From: Planctomycetota bacterium
GTDB lineage: Bacteria > Planctomycetota > Phycisphaerae > Sedimentisphaerales > Anaerobacaceae
DNA length: 64,000 bases
Assembly: GCA_019456195.1 (NCBI GenBank)
Contig: VRUK01000006.1
Span: forward strand, 22,376-86,375
Direction of reading: 5' to 3'
The notes beneath the pieces are model-generated. The model saw only the letters and a program-made list of their open reading frames with translations, was not told where the DNA came from and did not search any database. Shown here one piece after another: positions 18,973-28,879 of this stretch. Both the position numbers and the translations under genes were made by a program. How positions within the stretch are numbered: position 1 is the first letter of the stretch; each line of letters starts with the position of its first letter.

Positions 18973-21900
18973 ATGGAAAAGGTAAGAAAAGTTGTTAAAA
19001 AGTATTATCTAAGACAAATTATGACATATTGGCTCGCATGCTGGATGTTCTTCGGCCTGCCCGCACAAGTCGCTATGGCCGTATCGCCAACGCCTACTTG
19101 GACTGATCCTGGTACTGCCACAATCACACAAGGAGCTGATTGGACAAATGTATTAGTGGATCAAGCACAAACTATCATTAAGTGGGATAATTTTAACACC
19201 TTTAATGGTGAACTGATGGAATTTGAACAAGGTGCCCTACTCAATTCTGCAGTCCTGAACAGGATTTCAGGGCCTGGAACAACGTTTAACGGTGACCTCA
19301 CTGGTGCAGGTATGCGGATATTTATGGTTAATCCTGCCGGTATCATCTTCGGCTCCACTGCAACTGTAAATGTTGCCCAGTTGGTCGCTTCTGGTCTCGG
19401 AATGACTAACCAGGCTTTCCTTGATGCAACTGATTTGACCCAAAATCTCAAGATGGATTTCACCGACGGCGGTGCTGGTGATGTGATCAACAATGGTACA
19501 ATCACTGCTTCCGATAGTGTCTATCTTGTTGGTATAAACGTTACAAACAACGGTTCCATTGTTTCTACGAACGGAATGGTGGTAATGGCTGCCGGCGATT
19601 CGGTTAAACTCGGTCAGCCCGGCAGTTCCGTCATTGTCGATATGGCCACTAGCGACTATATTGGTGATACCGATAACGATATTAATAGCGGCGGCAGCAG
19701 TGGTTCGATTACAGCGAAGAATGTAGTCCTCGCTGCCGGTGATATCTGGTCGGGTGCCATGAACGTCGAGACTTTAAGGGCAGAAGCAGTCGGTGATGTC
19801 GAAATCGACGGCAGTATATTAGCAAATGCGAATGCAGCTTCTGACGCCATTGCGGAAATTGATATTATCGCGGGTAGTGATGTTTATATCAACGATAATG
19901 TAACCGCACAAAGTTATTCAGACACAGGTGTTTCGACAGACGATGCTATCTCAACTATAAACATTGATGCAGGTGGAGATGCAAATATCAATAACACGGT
20001 TTATGCATATTCTGAGTCTCGAAATGCGTCAGGTAATGCACAGTCAACCGTTAAAATTGACGGTGATGATACTGTGAATATTGGCGGTTGGGTTGAGGCT
20101 TTTGCCAAGGCCAAATATAGTTCATTGGATGCCAGTGCTACTGTTGATATTGACGCCGGTTTAAATGTGAATGTTGATAATATAGTCAAGGCATACGCAA
20201 GAACCCAGTATGATGCAGGTAATTCTACTGCTCTTGTTGATATAGCAGGTAATCATGTGGATGTTGAGAGTATCGTTGAATCCTGGGCGACGGTAAAAGA
20301 TGGTTCAGGCAATGCAATGGCCGATGTTCAGATTTACTCAGTTGGGGATGTTGATGTTGGGGGAGGCAATGCCCTCGTTAAGAGTTGGGCCAGAACCAGC
20401 GATAATGCAGGTAATGCCACCGCAAAGACTCTTATTGATGCCGGTGGTAGTGTGTATATAGAAGGTGGCTCCGTTGAAGCCTGGGCTGTAACTGAAGATG
20501 GGTGGCCCGAAACTACCAGTCCCGATCTGACTGCAACTGTCGATATTGACGCTGTTGAAGAGGTTGCTGTAGGCGACGATGGAGATCCCGGATTCGTACT
20601 GGCTGTGGCCAGGACCGGCGCTGGTGCTACCGGCGAAATCGGAAATATAACTGCAAATGTCGATATCGATGCCGGTTTAGTTAATATACTCGACGGCACT
20701 GTTGCTGCTGTGGCCAAAACCGGTTTCCAGTCCTACGTTAATGCAGGTGATATAACCGCGACGGTTGACATTGACGCTATCGGTTATGATGATGAAGTCG
20801 ATGTTGACGGTGATATAACTGTGGATTCTTCCGATTATTTCGATCAAGGGTTGGGTCTTACTTTGAGTCCCGTAGAAGCCCATGCTGAGGCCGGAAGCGG
20901 AATAGCCGGTACCGCAGGTAATATTACTGCAACGGTCAACATTAAGCCCGCTAATTATCTCAATGTATATAGCGGAATTATGGCTGAAGCTTTGGTTGGC
21001 TATGAAAATCCTGCTCAAGCCGGTAATCTAAGCGCAACTGTTGATATTCTTTCCGCTGATAGCGTTTACGTCAATCGTGGCTACATAGAGGCTTTCGCTG
21101 GTCCGATTGGTAAGTCCCCCGCTACTTTTGGCGATGCGACTGCAAAAGTTAAGATTGTTGCCGACGATAGTATTGAAATAGAAGATGCAGAAGTAAGGGC
21201 TGTGGCTTATGAGGGTGCTACCAGCACCGCTACTGTTGAGATTACCGCTACCCAGGGCAATGTTGATGTGAAAAGCACTTCTGAATGGACGAAAATTCAT
21301 GCTCTGGCTGATAATGGTACTACAAATAATGCTGCTATTGAAATTGACGCTGGCGGTTATGTTAAGGTGCAGGCCAATGGTATTGCTTGGGATGATAATG
21401 TTTATATAGACGCTGAGGCTCGCGATGGGGACGATAACAATTCCGATATTACGATTATCGCCGGTGGTAATGTTGAGGTATCAGCATCCGGCAACGGCCC
21501 CGATGCCCATATATTGTCTCGAGCACATAGAGGTGGTGACAATACTGCCAATCTAATGATTGACGCCGGTGGCGATCTCACGGCAATAGCCAGCAATGGC
21601 GCCAACGTTGAAATAGAAGCTCAGACTGACGCCGGCTCAACTAACTCCGCTACTACGACTATTTTAACCGATGGTGGAGTTCTGGTACAATCCGACTCGA
21701 ACAACAATAGTAATGCTAGGATAAGAGCTGAAGCCGAGAGCGCCGATGTTTCCAATACGGCCAATATTAATATTACGGCTATTGACGATGTTGTTGTAAC
21801 AAGTAACGACAATACTGCTGAAATATATGCTTTTGCCGGATCTGCCGAAACCGACAATGTCGTTAATAATGCTGGTATTAATATAACGGCTCGAAGTGTT

Positions 21901-24900
21901 CAGGTAAAAACACAAAGTGGTACTGCTGAAATAACAGCATATACTAATGATGGCGCTACCAATAACTCCAGCGTTACGATTAACGCCATAGGTAAGGAAA
22001 TAATCGAAGACGATGTAGTTGTTGGCATAGAAGGCGGAAATGTAAAAGTAAAAAGCGATCCTGGCGAAGGTGACCCAGGCTATGCTGGAATAATGGCTCT
22101 TGCCGAGGGTGGGGATGAACCCGCCGGGAATACAGCCAATGTTAAAATCGATGCCGCCGGTGATGTTGAGGTAATTGCAAGAGGTGGCGGCGAAGCTGAA
22201 ATTCTGGCTGAGGCTGTAAATGGGCTTTATATTGGTGACGAAGGGGATGATACTTTCTCTCAGGTGCTTAACACTGCTGGTGTTGATATCGACGCCGGTG
22301 GCCGTGTTTTAGTAAAAGCCCAGGACGATTGGTATGACTATGACTATAGTGAGTGGATACCCAGTTCTGCTGGAATAGAAGCCCAAGCTCATAATTTCTT
22401 TGAGGCTGAGGATGAAGGTACAATAAATGTTTCTCTCAATGACCTTACGAACACGGCAACTGTTGATATTGACGCCGCTAAAGTTGAGGTACTTTCCTAT
22501 GAAGGCGCTGAAGCTGTAATATTAGCAGAGGCCGCCAATATTCTGGACTGGAATTTTGAGGACTATGGACCTCCTCCTTTCTCTTTAGCTTTAACAGGCG
22601 ACAACATAAATAACACCGCCAATGTTAATATTAAAACAGTGGCTCCTGAACCGGTAATTGGTGATGGCGACGGAGATGGTGACGGTGATGTTAAAGTAAA
22701 ATCCGATGGCGGCCAATATGCCGGAATAAGTGCTGATGCTTATAACGGGATTATGGATATTGTAGAAGCCGAATCTGCCGATGACATCCCGGCTAATATG
22801 AATAACAATGCATCTGTGATGATTGACGCCGCTGGTGAAGTTAAGGTGGCAGGCTATAGCGGCGAGGCTGCTGTAACAGCTTTAACTCAGTATGCCAGAA
22901 ACAACACCTCCACTGTTGATATTACCACTAATGGCGATCTTAAAGTGGAAGGTAACGACGGTGATGCTTTCATAGAAGCTATTGCTGAAGATGGTGTTGA
23001 TAACACCGCCACTGTAGTTATCGATGCCGTTGGTGGCGATGTTAAGGTAATCGACATAGGTGAAGGCGGCGTTGACTCAGCGGGAATATTGGCCACTGCA
23101 CAGTATGCCGGATTAAGTAATTCAGCCGATATTCAGATAGATGCCACTGCCACTACCACCACAGTTGAGGACGAAGGTCAAGTTTACGAAGAAGTAGAAG
23201 GTGGTGATGTAAAGGTCGTTGCCAAAGACGGCGGCCATGCTGAAATAATAGCTTACGCTGCTAATGCTGAGGCTGAAGAGGGGGCGGATCCTGCCTCCAA
23301 CACTGCCAATGTTACGATTAACGCCACTGGCGCCGATGTAACCGAGTCTGTTATAGTTGATGAAATAGTTACATATGATGAGCATGACGTACCAACGATA
23401 GAATATGTATATGAAGACGTAACTTATACCGAAGGCGGAAATGTAACGGTCAAAGCCGAAAACGGCGGCGAAGCTGTAATACTTGCCCAGGCTGCCAGCA
23501 GCGATGAAAACACCTCCGATGTCCTGATTTGTGCCGAGGGTGAGGTTGAAGTACTTGGTGGCTTTATGCAGCCGGGCCCATATAATTGGAACCTGACCAC
23601 TGCTTCGATAAAGTCTCTCGCCCAGTTCGGCAACATTAACGATGCCTATACCGGGATTAGTGCCGATGAAGGCGTTAGCGTAATAGCCGGTCACGGCAGC
23701 GGCGAAGCTTCGATTAGTTCGGATGCCTCATGGGGCGGGACCAATACCGCCCTTACTTCAATTTGCACCGATGGCGATGTTCTCGTAATAGACCTCTGTC
23801 GCAGCGGCGGCCCGGCTTCGATAACAGCCGACGCTCTATATGGTGTTGATAATACCTCCACTGTCGGCGTTCATGCCGAAGGTGATGTTCTGGTAGCCGC
23901 AGGCCTCGATGATATGGGCGGTACCGCTCTGATAAAAGCTAAAGCGGATGCGAGCATTGGCGACGGTGATGGCGATGGTGATGGAGACGGTGATTCGGTA
24001 TCTACGGCAACCGCCAATACTACGGTTATCTCCCAGAAGGGTGGTGTTGGTGTAATAGACAGACAAGACGGAAGAAGCCCCACCACAGCTTTAATTGAAG
24101 CTGAGGCTGTTAATGCTGACGAGAACAATGCCTATGTTGGTGTTGTTGCAGGAGCCGACCTTTCACCTTCAGATTTAGTCGAACCTGTAACCAATGGCCA
24201 TATTGAGCTTCCACCCATAGATCAGTGGTTGGAAAACATCCGACCAGGAAATGTGAATGTAGAAAGCTACGGATCCAGCGGTCATGCTTACATATCAGCC
24301 AAAGCTTACAATGGCGGTAAGAACACTGCTGAAACAGTAGTTGCTGCCCCCGGAGAAGTGTTGGTACAGGAACAGGATGATGGCGGCATAGCCTATATAA
24401 GTTCGCTTGCTGACACAACTGATGCGGAAAATAGCGCAACTACCAGGGTTTACGCCAGTGAAGTTGCTGTATCTGAATTCGCTTACATAGAGGCATTGGG
24501 AGCAGTAGAAGAAATATCTGAAACCGATTACATCTTAACCGAAGATGGTGAAGTAGTTGACGAAGGCGATGTAGATGCCACATTAATAATTCAGGGTTAT
24601 AGTGAACGCACCGATCTCCCGGCTTTACCGGAGTGCCCGATATGTGAAGATTCGATAATCGAAACAATACCGTTTGGACCTCCGGCACCATTAGGCGTAG
24701 CTCCGCTTCCGGGATTGCAGGAGATACTGTTCGGTCAGGGCGGTTGTCCTGCATTAATGGAATGGCTGGCTGCTGAAGTTGGTGTTGCCGTGGATGTACA
24801 GGTCTTTGTAGCGAACGCCTTTGTCTCTTCTACCGATTGCCAGCCCTGTGAGACCGCTGCAAAGCTCAAGCGTGCCGCTACGGTTTTGGCCGACGAAGAT

Positions 24901-25188
24901 GGTTCCGCAATGACTGCCATGCTACAGGTATTTAATCCTAATGTGCCGTTCACACCGGAAATGGCCAACTCGATTGCTACTGATCCCGGAGCACAGTACG
25001 CTGCGGCAAGAGGCTACATTGATGCTTTCGTTCAGTATATCGCTATCCTGAACACTGAAATGGGCTCTCCGGTAGCTGATTCTGTCGCTTATGTCATGGA
25101 AAAATACGGCTCAGACGTATCTGGAAATGATGACATGGCTGGTTTCCTTGCGACACGTATCCAAAGCGGCGAAACTTACGCTCAGTAA
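18973..25188 (+). CDS. Filamentous haemagglutinin-like TpsA exoprotein
   Basis: A 2071-residue secreted beta-helical protein, predicted substrate of the transporter encoded upstream. It has a long charged leader (MEKVRKVVKKYYLRQIMTYW), resembling the extended signal peptides of TpsA and autotransporter proteins, ending near QVAMA. The TPS domain spans about 40-185 with the NPNGI-type motif NPAGIIFG at 120-127. About 1650 residues of degenerate beta-helix repeats follow, with recurrent V-x-IDAGG-x-V and A-x-N-x-A steps and many Asp, Asn, Gly and Ala. Two Asp-Gly runs (22660-22689 and 23959-23994) may bind calcium or act as linkers. The C-terminal about 190 residues are different and contain CPIC, GGC and CQPC cysteines plus a helical end, perhaps an anchoring or effector module. 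It is likely an adhesin or surface filament. A toxin is less likely, since no immunity gene follows. Confidence 0.9.
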   Translation: MEKVRKVVKKYYLRQIMTYWLACWMFFGLPAQVAMAVSPTPTWTDPGTATITQGADWTNVLVDQAQTIIKWDNFNTFNGELMEFEQGALLNSAVLNRISGPGTTFNGDLTGAGMRIFMVNPAGIIFGSTATVNVAQLVASGLGMTNQAFLDATDLTQNLKMDFTDGGAGDVINNGTITASDSVYLVGINVTNNGSIVSTNGMVVMAAGDSVKLGQPGSSVIVDMATSDYIGDTDNDINSGGSSGSITAKNVVLAAGDIWSGAMNVETLRAEAVGDVEIDGSILANANAASDAIAEIDIIAGSDVYINDNVTAQSYSDTGVSTDDAISTINIDAGGDANINNTVYAYSESRNASGNAQSTVKIDGDDTVNIGGWVEAFAKAKYSSLDASATVDIDAGLNVNVDNIVKAYARTQYDAGNSTALVDIAGNHVDVESIVESWATVKDGSGNAMADVQIYSVGDVDVGGGNALVKSWARTSDNAGNATAKTLIDAGGSVYIEGGSVEAWAVTEDGWPETTSPDLTATVDIDAVEEVAVGDDGDPGFVLAVARTGAGATGEIGNITANVDIDAGLVNILDGTVAAVAKTGFQSYVNAGDITATVDIDAIGYDDEVDVDGDITVDSSDYFDQGLGLTLSPVEAHAEAGSGIAGTAGNITATVNIKPANYLNVYSGIMAEALVGYENPAQAGNLSATVDILSADSVYVNRGYIEAFAGPIGKSPATFGDATAKVKIVADDSIEIEDAEVRAVAYEGATSTATVEITATQGNVDVKSTSEWTKIHALADNGTTNNAAIEIDAGGYVKVQANGIAWDDNVYIDAEARDGDDNNSDITIIAGGNVEVSASGNGPDAHILSRAHRGGDNTANLMIDAGGDLTAIASNGANVEIEAQTDAGSTNSATTTILTDGGVLVQSDSNNNSNARIRAEAESADVSNTANINITAIDDVVVTSNDNTAEIYAFAGSAETDNVVNNAGINITARSVQVKTQSGTAEITAYTNDGATNNSSVTINAIGKEIIEDDVVVGIEGGNVKVKSDPGEGDPGYAGIMALAEGGDEPAGNTANVKIDAAGDVEVIARGGGEAEILAEAVNGLYIGDEGDDTFSQVLNTAGVDIDAGGRVLVKAQDDWYDYDYSEWIPSSAGIEAQAHNFFEAEDEGTINVSLNDLTNTATVDIDAAKVEVLSYEGAEAVILAEAANILDWNFEDYGPPPFSLALTGDNINNTANVNIKTVAPEPVIGDGDGDGDGDVKVKSDGGQYAGISADAYNGIMDIVEAESADDIPANMNNNASVMIDAAGEVKVAGYSGEAAVTALTQYARNNTSTVDITTNGDLKVEGNDGDAFIEAIAEDGVDNTATVVIDAVGGDVKVIDIGEGGVDSAGILATAQYAGLSNSADIQIDATATTTTVEDEGQVYEEVEGGDVKVVAKDGGHAEIIAYAANAEAEEGADPASNTANVTINATGADVTESVIVDEIVTYDEHDVPTIEYVYEDVTYTEGGNVTVKAENGGEAVILAQAASSDENTSDVLICAEGEVEVLGGFMQPGPYNWNLTTASIKSLAQFGNINDAYTGISADEGVSVIAGHGSGEASISSDASWGGTNTALTSICTDGDVLVIDLCRSGGPASITADALYGVDNTSTVGVHAEGDVLVAAGLDDMGGTALIKAKADASIGDGDGDGDGDGDSVSTATANTTVISQKGGVGVIDRQDGRSPTTALIEAEAVNADENNAYVGVVAGADLSPSDLVEPVTNGHIELPPIDQWLENIRPGNVNVESYGSSGHAYISAKAYNGGKNTAETVVAAPGEVLVQEQDDGGIAYISSLADTTDAENSATTRVYASEVAVSEFAYIEALGAVEEISETDYILTEDGEVVDEGDVDATLIIQGYSERTDLPALPECPICEDSIIETIPFGPPAPLGVAPLPGLQEILFGQGGCPALMEWLAAEVGVAVDVQVFVANAFVSSTDCQPCETAAKLKRAATVLADEDGSAMTAMLQVFNPNVPFTPEMANSIATDPGAQYAAARGYIDAFVQYIAILNTEMGSPVADSVAYVMEKYGSDVSGNDDMAGFLATRIQSGETYAQ
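22660..22689 (+). repeat. GGNGAY hexamer run encoding (Gly-Asp)n, copy 1
   Basis: Five GGNGAY hexamers encode five Gly-Asp pairs within the TpsA repeat region. The third bases vary between hexamers, so the run is kept at protein level and is not a perfect slippage-prone microsatellite. Confidence 0.8.
23959..23994 (+). repeat. GGNGAY hexamer run encoding (Gly-Asp)n, copy 2
   Basis: Six GGNGAY hexamers encode six Gly-Asp pairs in TpsA, similar to the run 1.3 kb upstream. Acidic Gly-Asp runs suit calcium binding or flexible joints between beta-helix blocks. Confidence 0.8.
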
Positions 25189-25234
25189 TTCTCTATTAGA
25201 GAATTAAAACAAACGGTTTATTGATTGTCTTAAA

Positions 25235-25270
25235 AATAAGCCCGTCCCTCTTGGGGCGGGCTTATTCTTT
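25235..25270 (+). terminator. Rho-independent terminator after the TpsA gene
   Basis: A 14-base stem with a 4-base loop: the left arm AATAAGCCCGTCCC (25235-25248) pairs with the right arm at 25253-25266, with one G-T pair. It lies 46 bases after the TpsA stop, and a short T run follows. It closes the secretion-pair transcription unit and faces the convergent gene ending at 25374. Confidence 0.85.
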
Positions 25271-25373
25271 CGAGAACGTTACCATAGATTGCGAACCTAA
25301 CAGCGCATAACTGAGAGATTATCCTTGACGGAAATGTGGGTGATTTCAGCAGGAAGTATGCTCATATATCTTC

Positions 25374-27035
25374 TCAGCGGTTACCACCGGCAGCATCTTC
25401 CTGACGTGTCACGATAGGCACGTAGCCAACTTCCAGATCCTTCGGAGGCCTCACAATCAGAGCAGGATCGAGTCTCGCCAGAGTCCCGCTGCTCGGCGGT
25501 GCCATGTAGTCCCTGTCAATGGGCCAGTTGGCGTGTATTTTTTCGATAAAGGACTGCAATTTCGCCTTCTTGCCATCACTCCACTCATATTGCTGGAAAG
25601 ACGGCTGATCGACAAAACGATACCAGCAGTAGGTCACCAAAGATCCATCGGCGAGCCTCACCGTCAGCGGTCCGCGCTCCGGCCCGGGATTCGTCCAGGC
25701 TCCGCTGGCCGGTGACGTATAGGGCTTACCCCGCCCCGCTAATTTGAATTCCTTACTAAGAAGTTTCGTCTCTGCCGGCACATCCGCAGCCGATACCGCC
25801 ACACGCTCATCTCCCACATGTTTGTAATATTGCGGAAAATAGCCATTGGCGCCGGCAGTGCCATCGTACCACTCCAGCCCCCACACATTTGATTCGAAGA
25901 CCTTAGTATTAAACACCTTCTCGATACCGGTCATCACCTTACCGGCCTGATCGAAACGCGTTGTACGTGTCGTCAGTTTCGACTTCCAGGCCCCCTTCTC
26001 GTCGAACCGTCCGGAGCAGGCCGCCCCGCCGTCCCGCCATGCCTTGAAGGCCTCATACAAAGCCGCCTTCGAGTAATACGTAACGTCTTGCACAAGCAGC
26101 GTTCTTCCCTGCTCGTCAACCGGGAACTGCAATTTCGGCAGCTTCGAATAGATAGCACCCTCGGCGTCCTGAGCATCGAAACGCGGCACAGTGTTAATCT
26201 CCATCGCCCCGCCGCCCATTCTCCCCGGCCGCGCATCGAGTCCCCGTCCATAGATAAAAGGATAATTGAACAGCTTACCTGTTTTGCTCCAGGTCTCCGG
26301 GATATAGTAGGCCATCGGTCCCTTGAAATTGGCCGCACTCAGAAAACATGTCCAGGCCTGATCGCCGGTCGGTGGGTCCCCGGTTGTGGCTTTGGTAAAG
26401 GGCAATGCCATGTATGTATAACCAAGGAACTTCCCTTTAGGATTACCCTCGAAAGGCAGTGCATCCGGCGGAATAAGCAGTCGGTTGCTCAGTTGGGCAA
26501 TGCCAAGTCGATTGTCCGGCAGGGCTGTGCTGCTATAGAAAAACGACCACCCGGGCGAGCCGACCTCATAGTCGTAACATTGCGGCGTGGCATTCATACT
26601 GAATTTCGGCGGGCCGTATCGAAATCGATTGCGCGCCCAATAGCCAAGACCACCTTCCACGGTCTGAAAAACGCTCCCCCAGGTAGGCCCCCGCTCCGGC
26701 CAGTTGTCTCTGGCGTATGTACCAATCGGAGCAAGCGGAGTATCTTTATTGTCCGAGTTGTCCGGCGTGATCCAGGCGCTGGGTAGGCCTATCTGAAAGT
26801 TGGCAATAGGCTTATCAATCAGCGGCCACACAGCAGAATAAAACCCCATACCCGCACTATATAGCGCACGGTCCACCGGACGAGATGCGCTGTAGCCAAT
26901 GTACCCATGAAGCCCACGAGAATGAGCCGTAACAACTCCCGCTCTTGCACTCTCGCCGTTGGCTACCTTTTCATTACCTTCACACGCCCCGCCTAAAACC
27001 AAAAACGCAAAAATAATAACTAACAAATTTCTCAT
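25374..27035 (-). CDS. Exported protein of unknown function, possible lipoprotein
   Basis: I do not recognise this family. The ATG at 27035 follows GGAGAG by 4 bases; a TTG four codons earlier is also open but lies within that ribosome site. The product is about 553 residues and begins MRNLLVIIFAFLVLGGACEG. This leader ends in a lipobox-like GGAC, so a lipoprotein is possible. The mature part is rich in Trp, Pro, Gly and Tyr, with segments such as GLHGYIGYSASRPVDRALY, YYIPETWSKTG and GLEWYDGTAGANGYFPQYY, suggesting a large beta fold. There are no membrane segments after the leader. It sits 84 bases downstream of another small exported protein on the same strand, likely co-transcribed. Confidence 0.72.
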   Translation of the reverse strand: MRNLLVIIFAFLVLGGACEGNEKVANGESARAGVVTAHSRGLHGYIGYSASRPVDRALYSAGMGFYSAVWPLIDKPIANFQIGLPSAWITPDNSDNKDTPLAPIGTYARDNWPERGPTWGSVFQTVEGGLGYWARNRFRYGPPKFSMNATPQCYDYEVGSPGWSFFYSSTALPDNRLGIAQLSNRLLIPPDALPFEGNPKGKFLGYTYMALPFTKATTGDPPTGDQAWTCFLSAANFKGPMAYYIPETWSKTGKLFNYPFIYGRGLDARPGRMGGGAMEINTVPRFDAQDAEGAIYSKLPKLQFPVDEQGRTLLVQDVTYYSKAALYEAFKAWRDGGAACSGRFDEKGAWKSKLTTRTTRFDQAGKVMTGIEKVFNTKVFESNVWGLEWYDGTAGANGYFPQYYKHVGDERVAVSAADVPAETKLLSKEFKLAGRGKPYTSPASGAWTNPGPERGPLTVRLADGSLVTYCWYRFVDQPSFQQYEWSDGKKAKLQSFIEKIHANWPIDRDYMAPPSSGTLARLDPALIVRPPKDLEVGYVPIVTRQEDAAGGNR

Positions 27036-27119
27036 AATACTCTCCAATCCTAAAGCATAAAATCAGACATCCCCACCGTCCCTATTTTTTAAAAGAAGGG
27101 TGCATCCATAGCACCCTCC

Positions 27120-27626
27120 CTACTCCGCCTTCCAGGGCGTTAGTATATAGGGCCAAGCTTGAGGATGAGCTATAGTGACAGAGATAGAATACCATTTACC
27201 CGGGACAGGTTTGAATGTTTCCGATGGCGGCGGAACTACTTGCCTGAACCTCTTCGGGACTTGCCCAGCTACAACATCCCCAATGCCTTTCGCGCGAACC
27301 GGGGGAACAGCAACCACCTCCCAACAGAGTGGCCCAGGCGGTCGAGTAAAAATGCTACCGCTACCGCCCTCGCCCTTAAATACTTCTATCTTCTTAACGT
27401 GTTCCCTCGGGTCGAGAAGACCCGGCTCCAGCACTTTCAGGCGAAAAGCGTTTGCGCGACCAGAGATTTTCTGGAAATGAGATGGATACTTGTGATGGTA
27501 TCCACAGCCAAACATGAAAGGCATTGCCGCCAGCACATAAAGCCACAAAAGGGATCCTCGCACACGTGATTGAGGCTTCTCTGTACGAATTGTGGACTTA
27601 GGGTTTGTAGTTCCAGTCGATTCCAT
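27120..27626 (-). CDS. Small exported protein of unknown function, probable lipoprotein
   Basis: An unrecognised protein of 168 residues. The start at 27626 is chosen because GAGGAG lies about 6 bases upstream; a longer frame to 27722 has no ribosome site. A short polar N-terminus is followed by a hydrophobic stretch, [20 protein letters not shown], whose FGC resembles a lipobox, so an outer- or inner-membrane lipoprotein is plausible. The remaining 120 residues contain [19 protein letters not shown] and a Pro-rich end, [19 protein letters not shown], suggesting a compact beta domain. It is the first gene of a two-gene minus-strand unit. Confidence 0.65.
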   Translation of the reverse strand: MESTGTTNPKSTIRTEKPQSRVRGSLLWLYVLAAMPFMFGCGYHHKYPSHFQKISGRANAFRLKVLEPGLLDPREHVKKIEVFKGEGGSGSIFTRPPGPLCWEVVAVPPVRAKGIGDVVAGQVPKRFRQVVPPPSETFKPVPGKWYSISVTIAHPQAWPYILTPWKAE

Positions 27627-27678
27627 AATATTCTCCTCGATTCCATGCTTTTTGTTCAAACCAACCTTCTTAGAAAAA

Positions 27679-27831
27679 ACTAGGGACAACGGGGCTGGTG
27701 AAAAAGCCCAACTTCCCAACAAAGGGTGGTACGGCCAAACTTGTTTGACCGTGTTCTGCCTCCAAGATTCAGACTTTACCCTCTAAGACAATCATTGCTG
27801 TTTGTTTTTCAACAGTCCCAACGTCTCTAGT
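27679..27831. mobile_element. MITE-like element with imperfect 27-base terminal inverted repeats
   Basis: Bases 27679-27705 (ACTAGGGACAACGGGGCTGG, then TGAAAAA) and the reverse complement of 27805-27831 (ACTAGAGACGTTGGGACTGT, then TGAAAAA) match at about 21 of 27 positions, enclosing 153 bases without coding capacity. A related single end occurs at 56599-56626. No clear target-site duplication was found, so it may be a decayed miniature transposon or a folded intergenic repeat. Confidence 0.45.
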
Positions 27832-27938
27832 ATTCAGTAATAGGATATATGAATATCAACGAAATCCAACAATAATCTCCTGATAAGGTTGAAACGAGTG
27901 CATGGCCATAGTTTGTGCCCCATTTTTTCAGTGACACG

Positions 27939-28850
27939 TTATATTTGAGAAAAAGTAAGGGCAAATTTATCGCTACATTTGCTCCCCTGAAAAAATAGTA
28001 CTTTAGGATTTACTTCTCTGGCTAGATTCATGATTTCCGTACGGTTTTGCTCGGATGTTCTGCATCCAAAGTATACAGCCTCTATCTCCTCGGGATATAA
28101 TCTGTTATAATTGTATAGGTTTTTTTCTCTTTTAGGTAACATATCCCATACTCGCCATTCTTGTTCATATGACCAAATGTCGCTCTTAATATACGCATAC
28201 TCCCAATATAGCTTCGTATGATCGATTTCTCTGATACTGATAATCTCATCAATCCAATCTTTCATTGAAAAGAACAGAGGTGGTTTTTCTCTATAGATCA
28301 CAGGACCTGCGGCACACAAGAGGTTACCAAGTTTGGGCAGAACTCTTAGTTTTAACACAACGCCTTCGTGCTTATTTGAGTAGTGCGCCCACATCAAGAT
28401 ATTGTCGTTTATTTCACTCACGCTGAAAACTCTAATCCGTGGCAGAAAATCTTGCCACCATTTATTGTAATCGGACCTTGTCTTCTCCATAACGTCAGTA
28501 AGGGCCTTGATAGATGGAACAGTAGTAGATTTGGCGCATTCTCTGCTATAACCATACTCCTCAACTTTAGCTTTCAATAACGAGATTGCTTGGCCCCATT
28601 CATCTTTGAGATTCAACTTTACGGTTTTTTTACCCAGAATAATCTTTTCAATTTCTTCAAATACCAATTCTGGGAACAACTTTTTATCGAAATCGAATAG
28701 CAACTCAGTCTGTATATCGAAAGGATCGTTAAAAAGGATAGGGGAGCTATATCGAAAATTCCTATTTCGCAAAATTAGAAAGGCCGTCTCCGCAGACATA
28801 TATTTGTAAAAATGCGTCTTGTCATGTGCTGGATATTTTTCTGGTTGCAT
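27939..28850 (-). CDS. DUF2971 family protein
   Basis: A 303-residue cytoplasmic protein. The start region, HFYKYMSAETAFLILRNRNF, followed by RYSSPILFNDPFD, is the hallmark of DUF2971. The family has no established biochemical activity and is common in accessory regions and near defence genes. Further family-like segments are VSEINDNILMWAHYSNKHEG near the middle and YEQEWRVW toward the end. It has no signal peptide or membrane segment. No ribosome site precedes the ATG, but a promoter-like box sits 30-67 bases upstream. It is the last of three unrelated minus-strand accessory genes and base composition is AT-rich compared with the glycan genes, which fits acquisition by transfer (inference). 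Confidence 0.85.
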   Translation of the reverse strand: MQPEKYPAHDKTHFYKYMSAETAFLILRNRNFRYSSPILFNDPFDIQTELLFDFDKKLFPELVFEEIEKIILGKKTVKLNLKDEWGQAISLLKAKVEEYGYSRECAKSTTVPSIKALTDVMEKTRSDYNKWWQDFLPRIRVFSVSEINDNILMWAHYSNKHEGVVLKLRVLPKLGNLLCAAGPVIYREKPPLFFSMKDWIDEIISIREIDHTKLYWEYAYIKSDIWSYEQEWRVWDMLPKREKNLYNYNRLYPEEIEAVYFGCRTSEQNRTEIMNLAREVNPKVLFFQGSKCSDKFALTFSQI

Positions 28851-28879
28851 GATTCACAGTTTAATAGGCATGTTTACCT

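Noticed and set aside
22660..23994. Gly-Asp hexamer runs as phase-variable microsatellites
   Set aside because: Third bases vary between the hexamers, which lowers slippage, and unit gain or loss would stay in frame.
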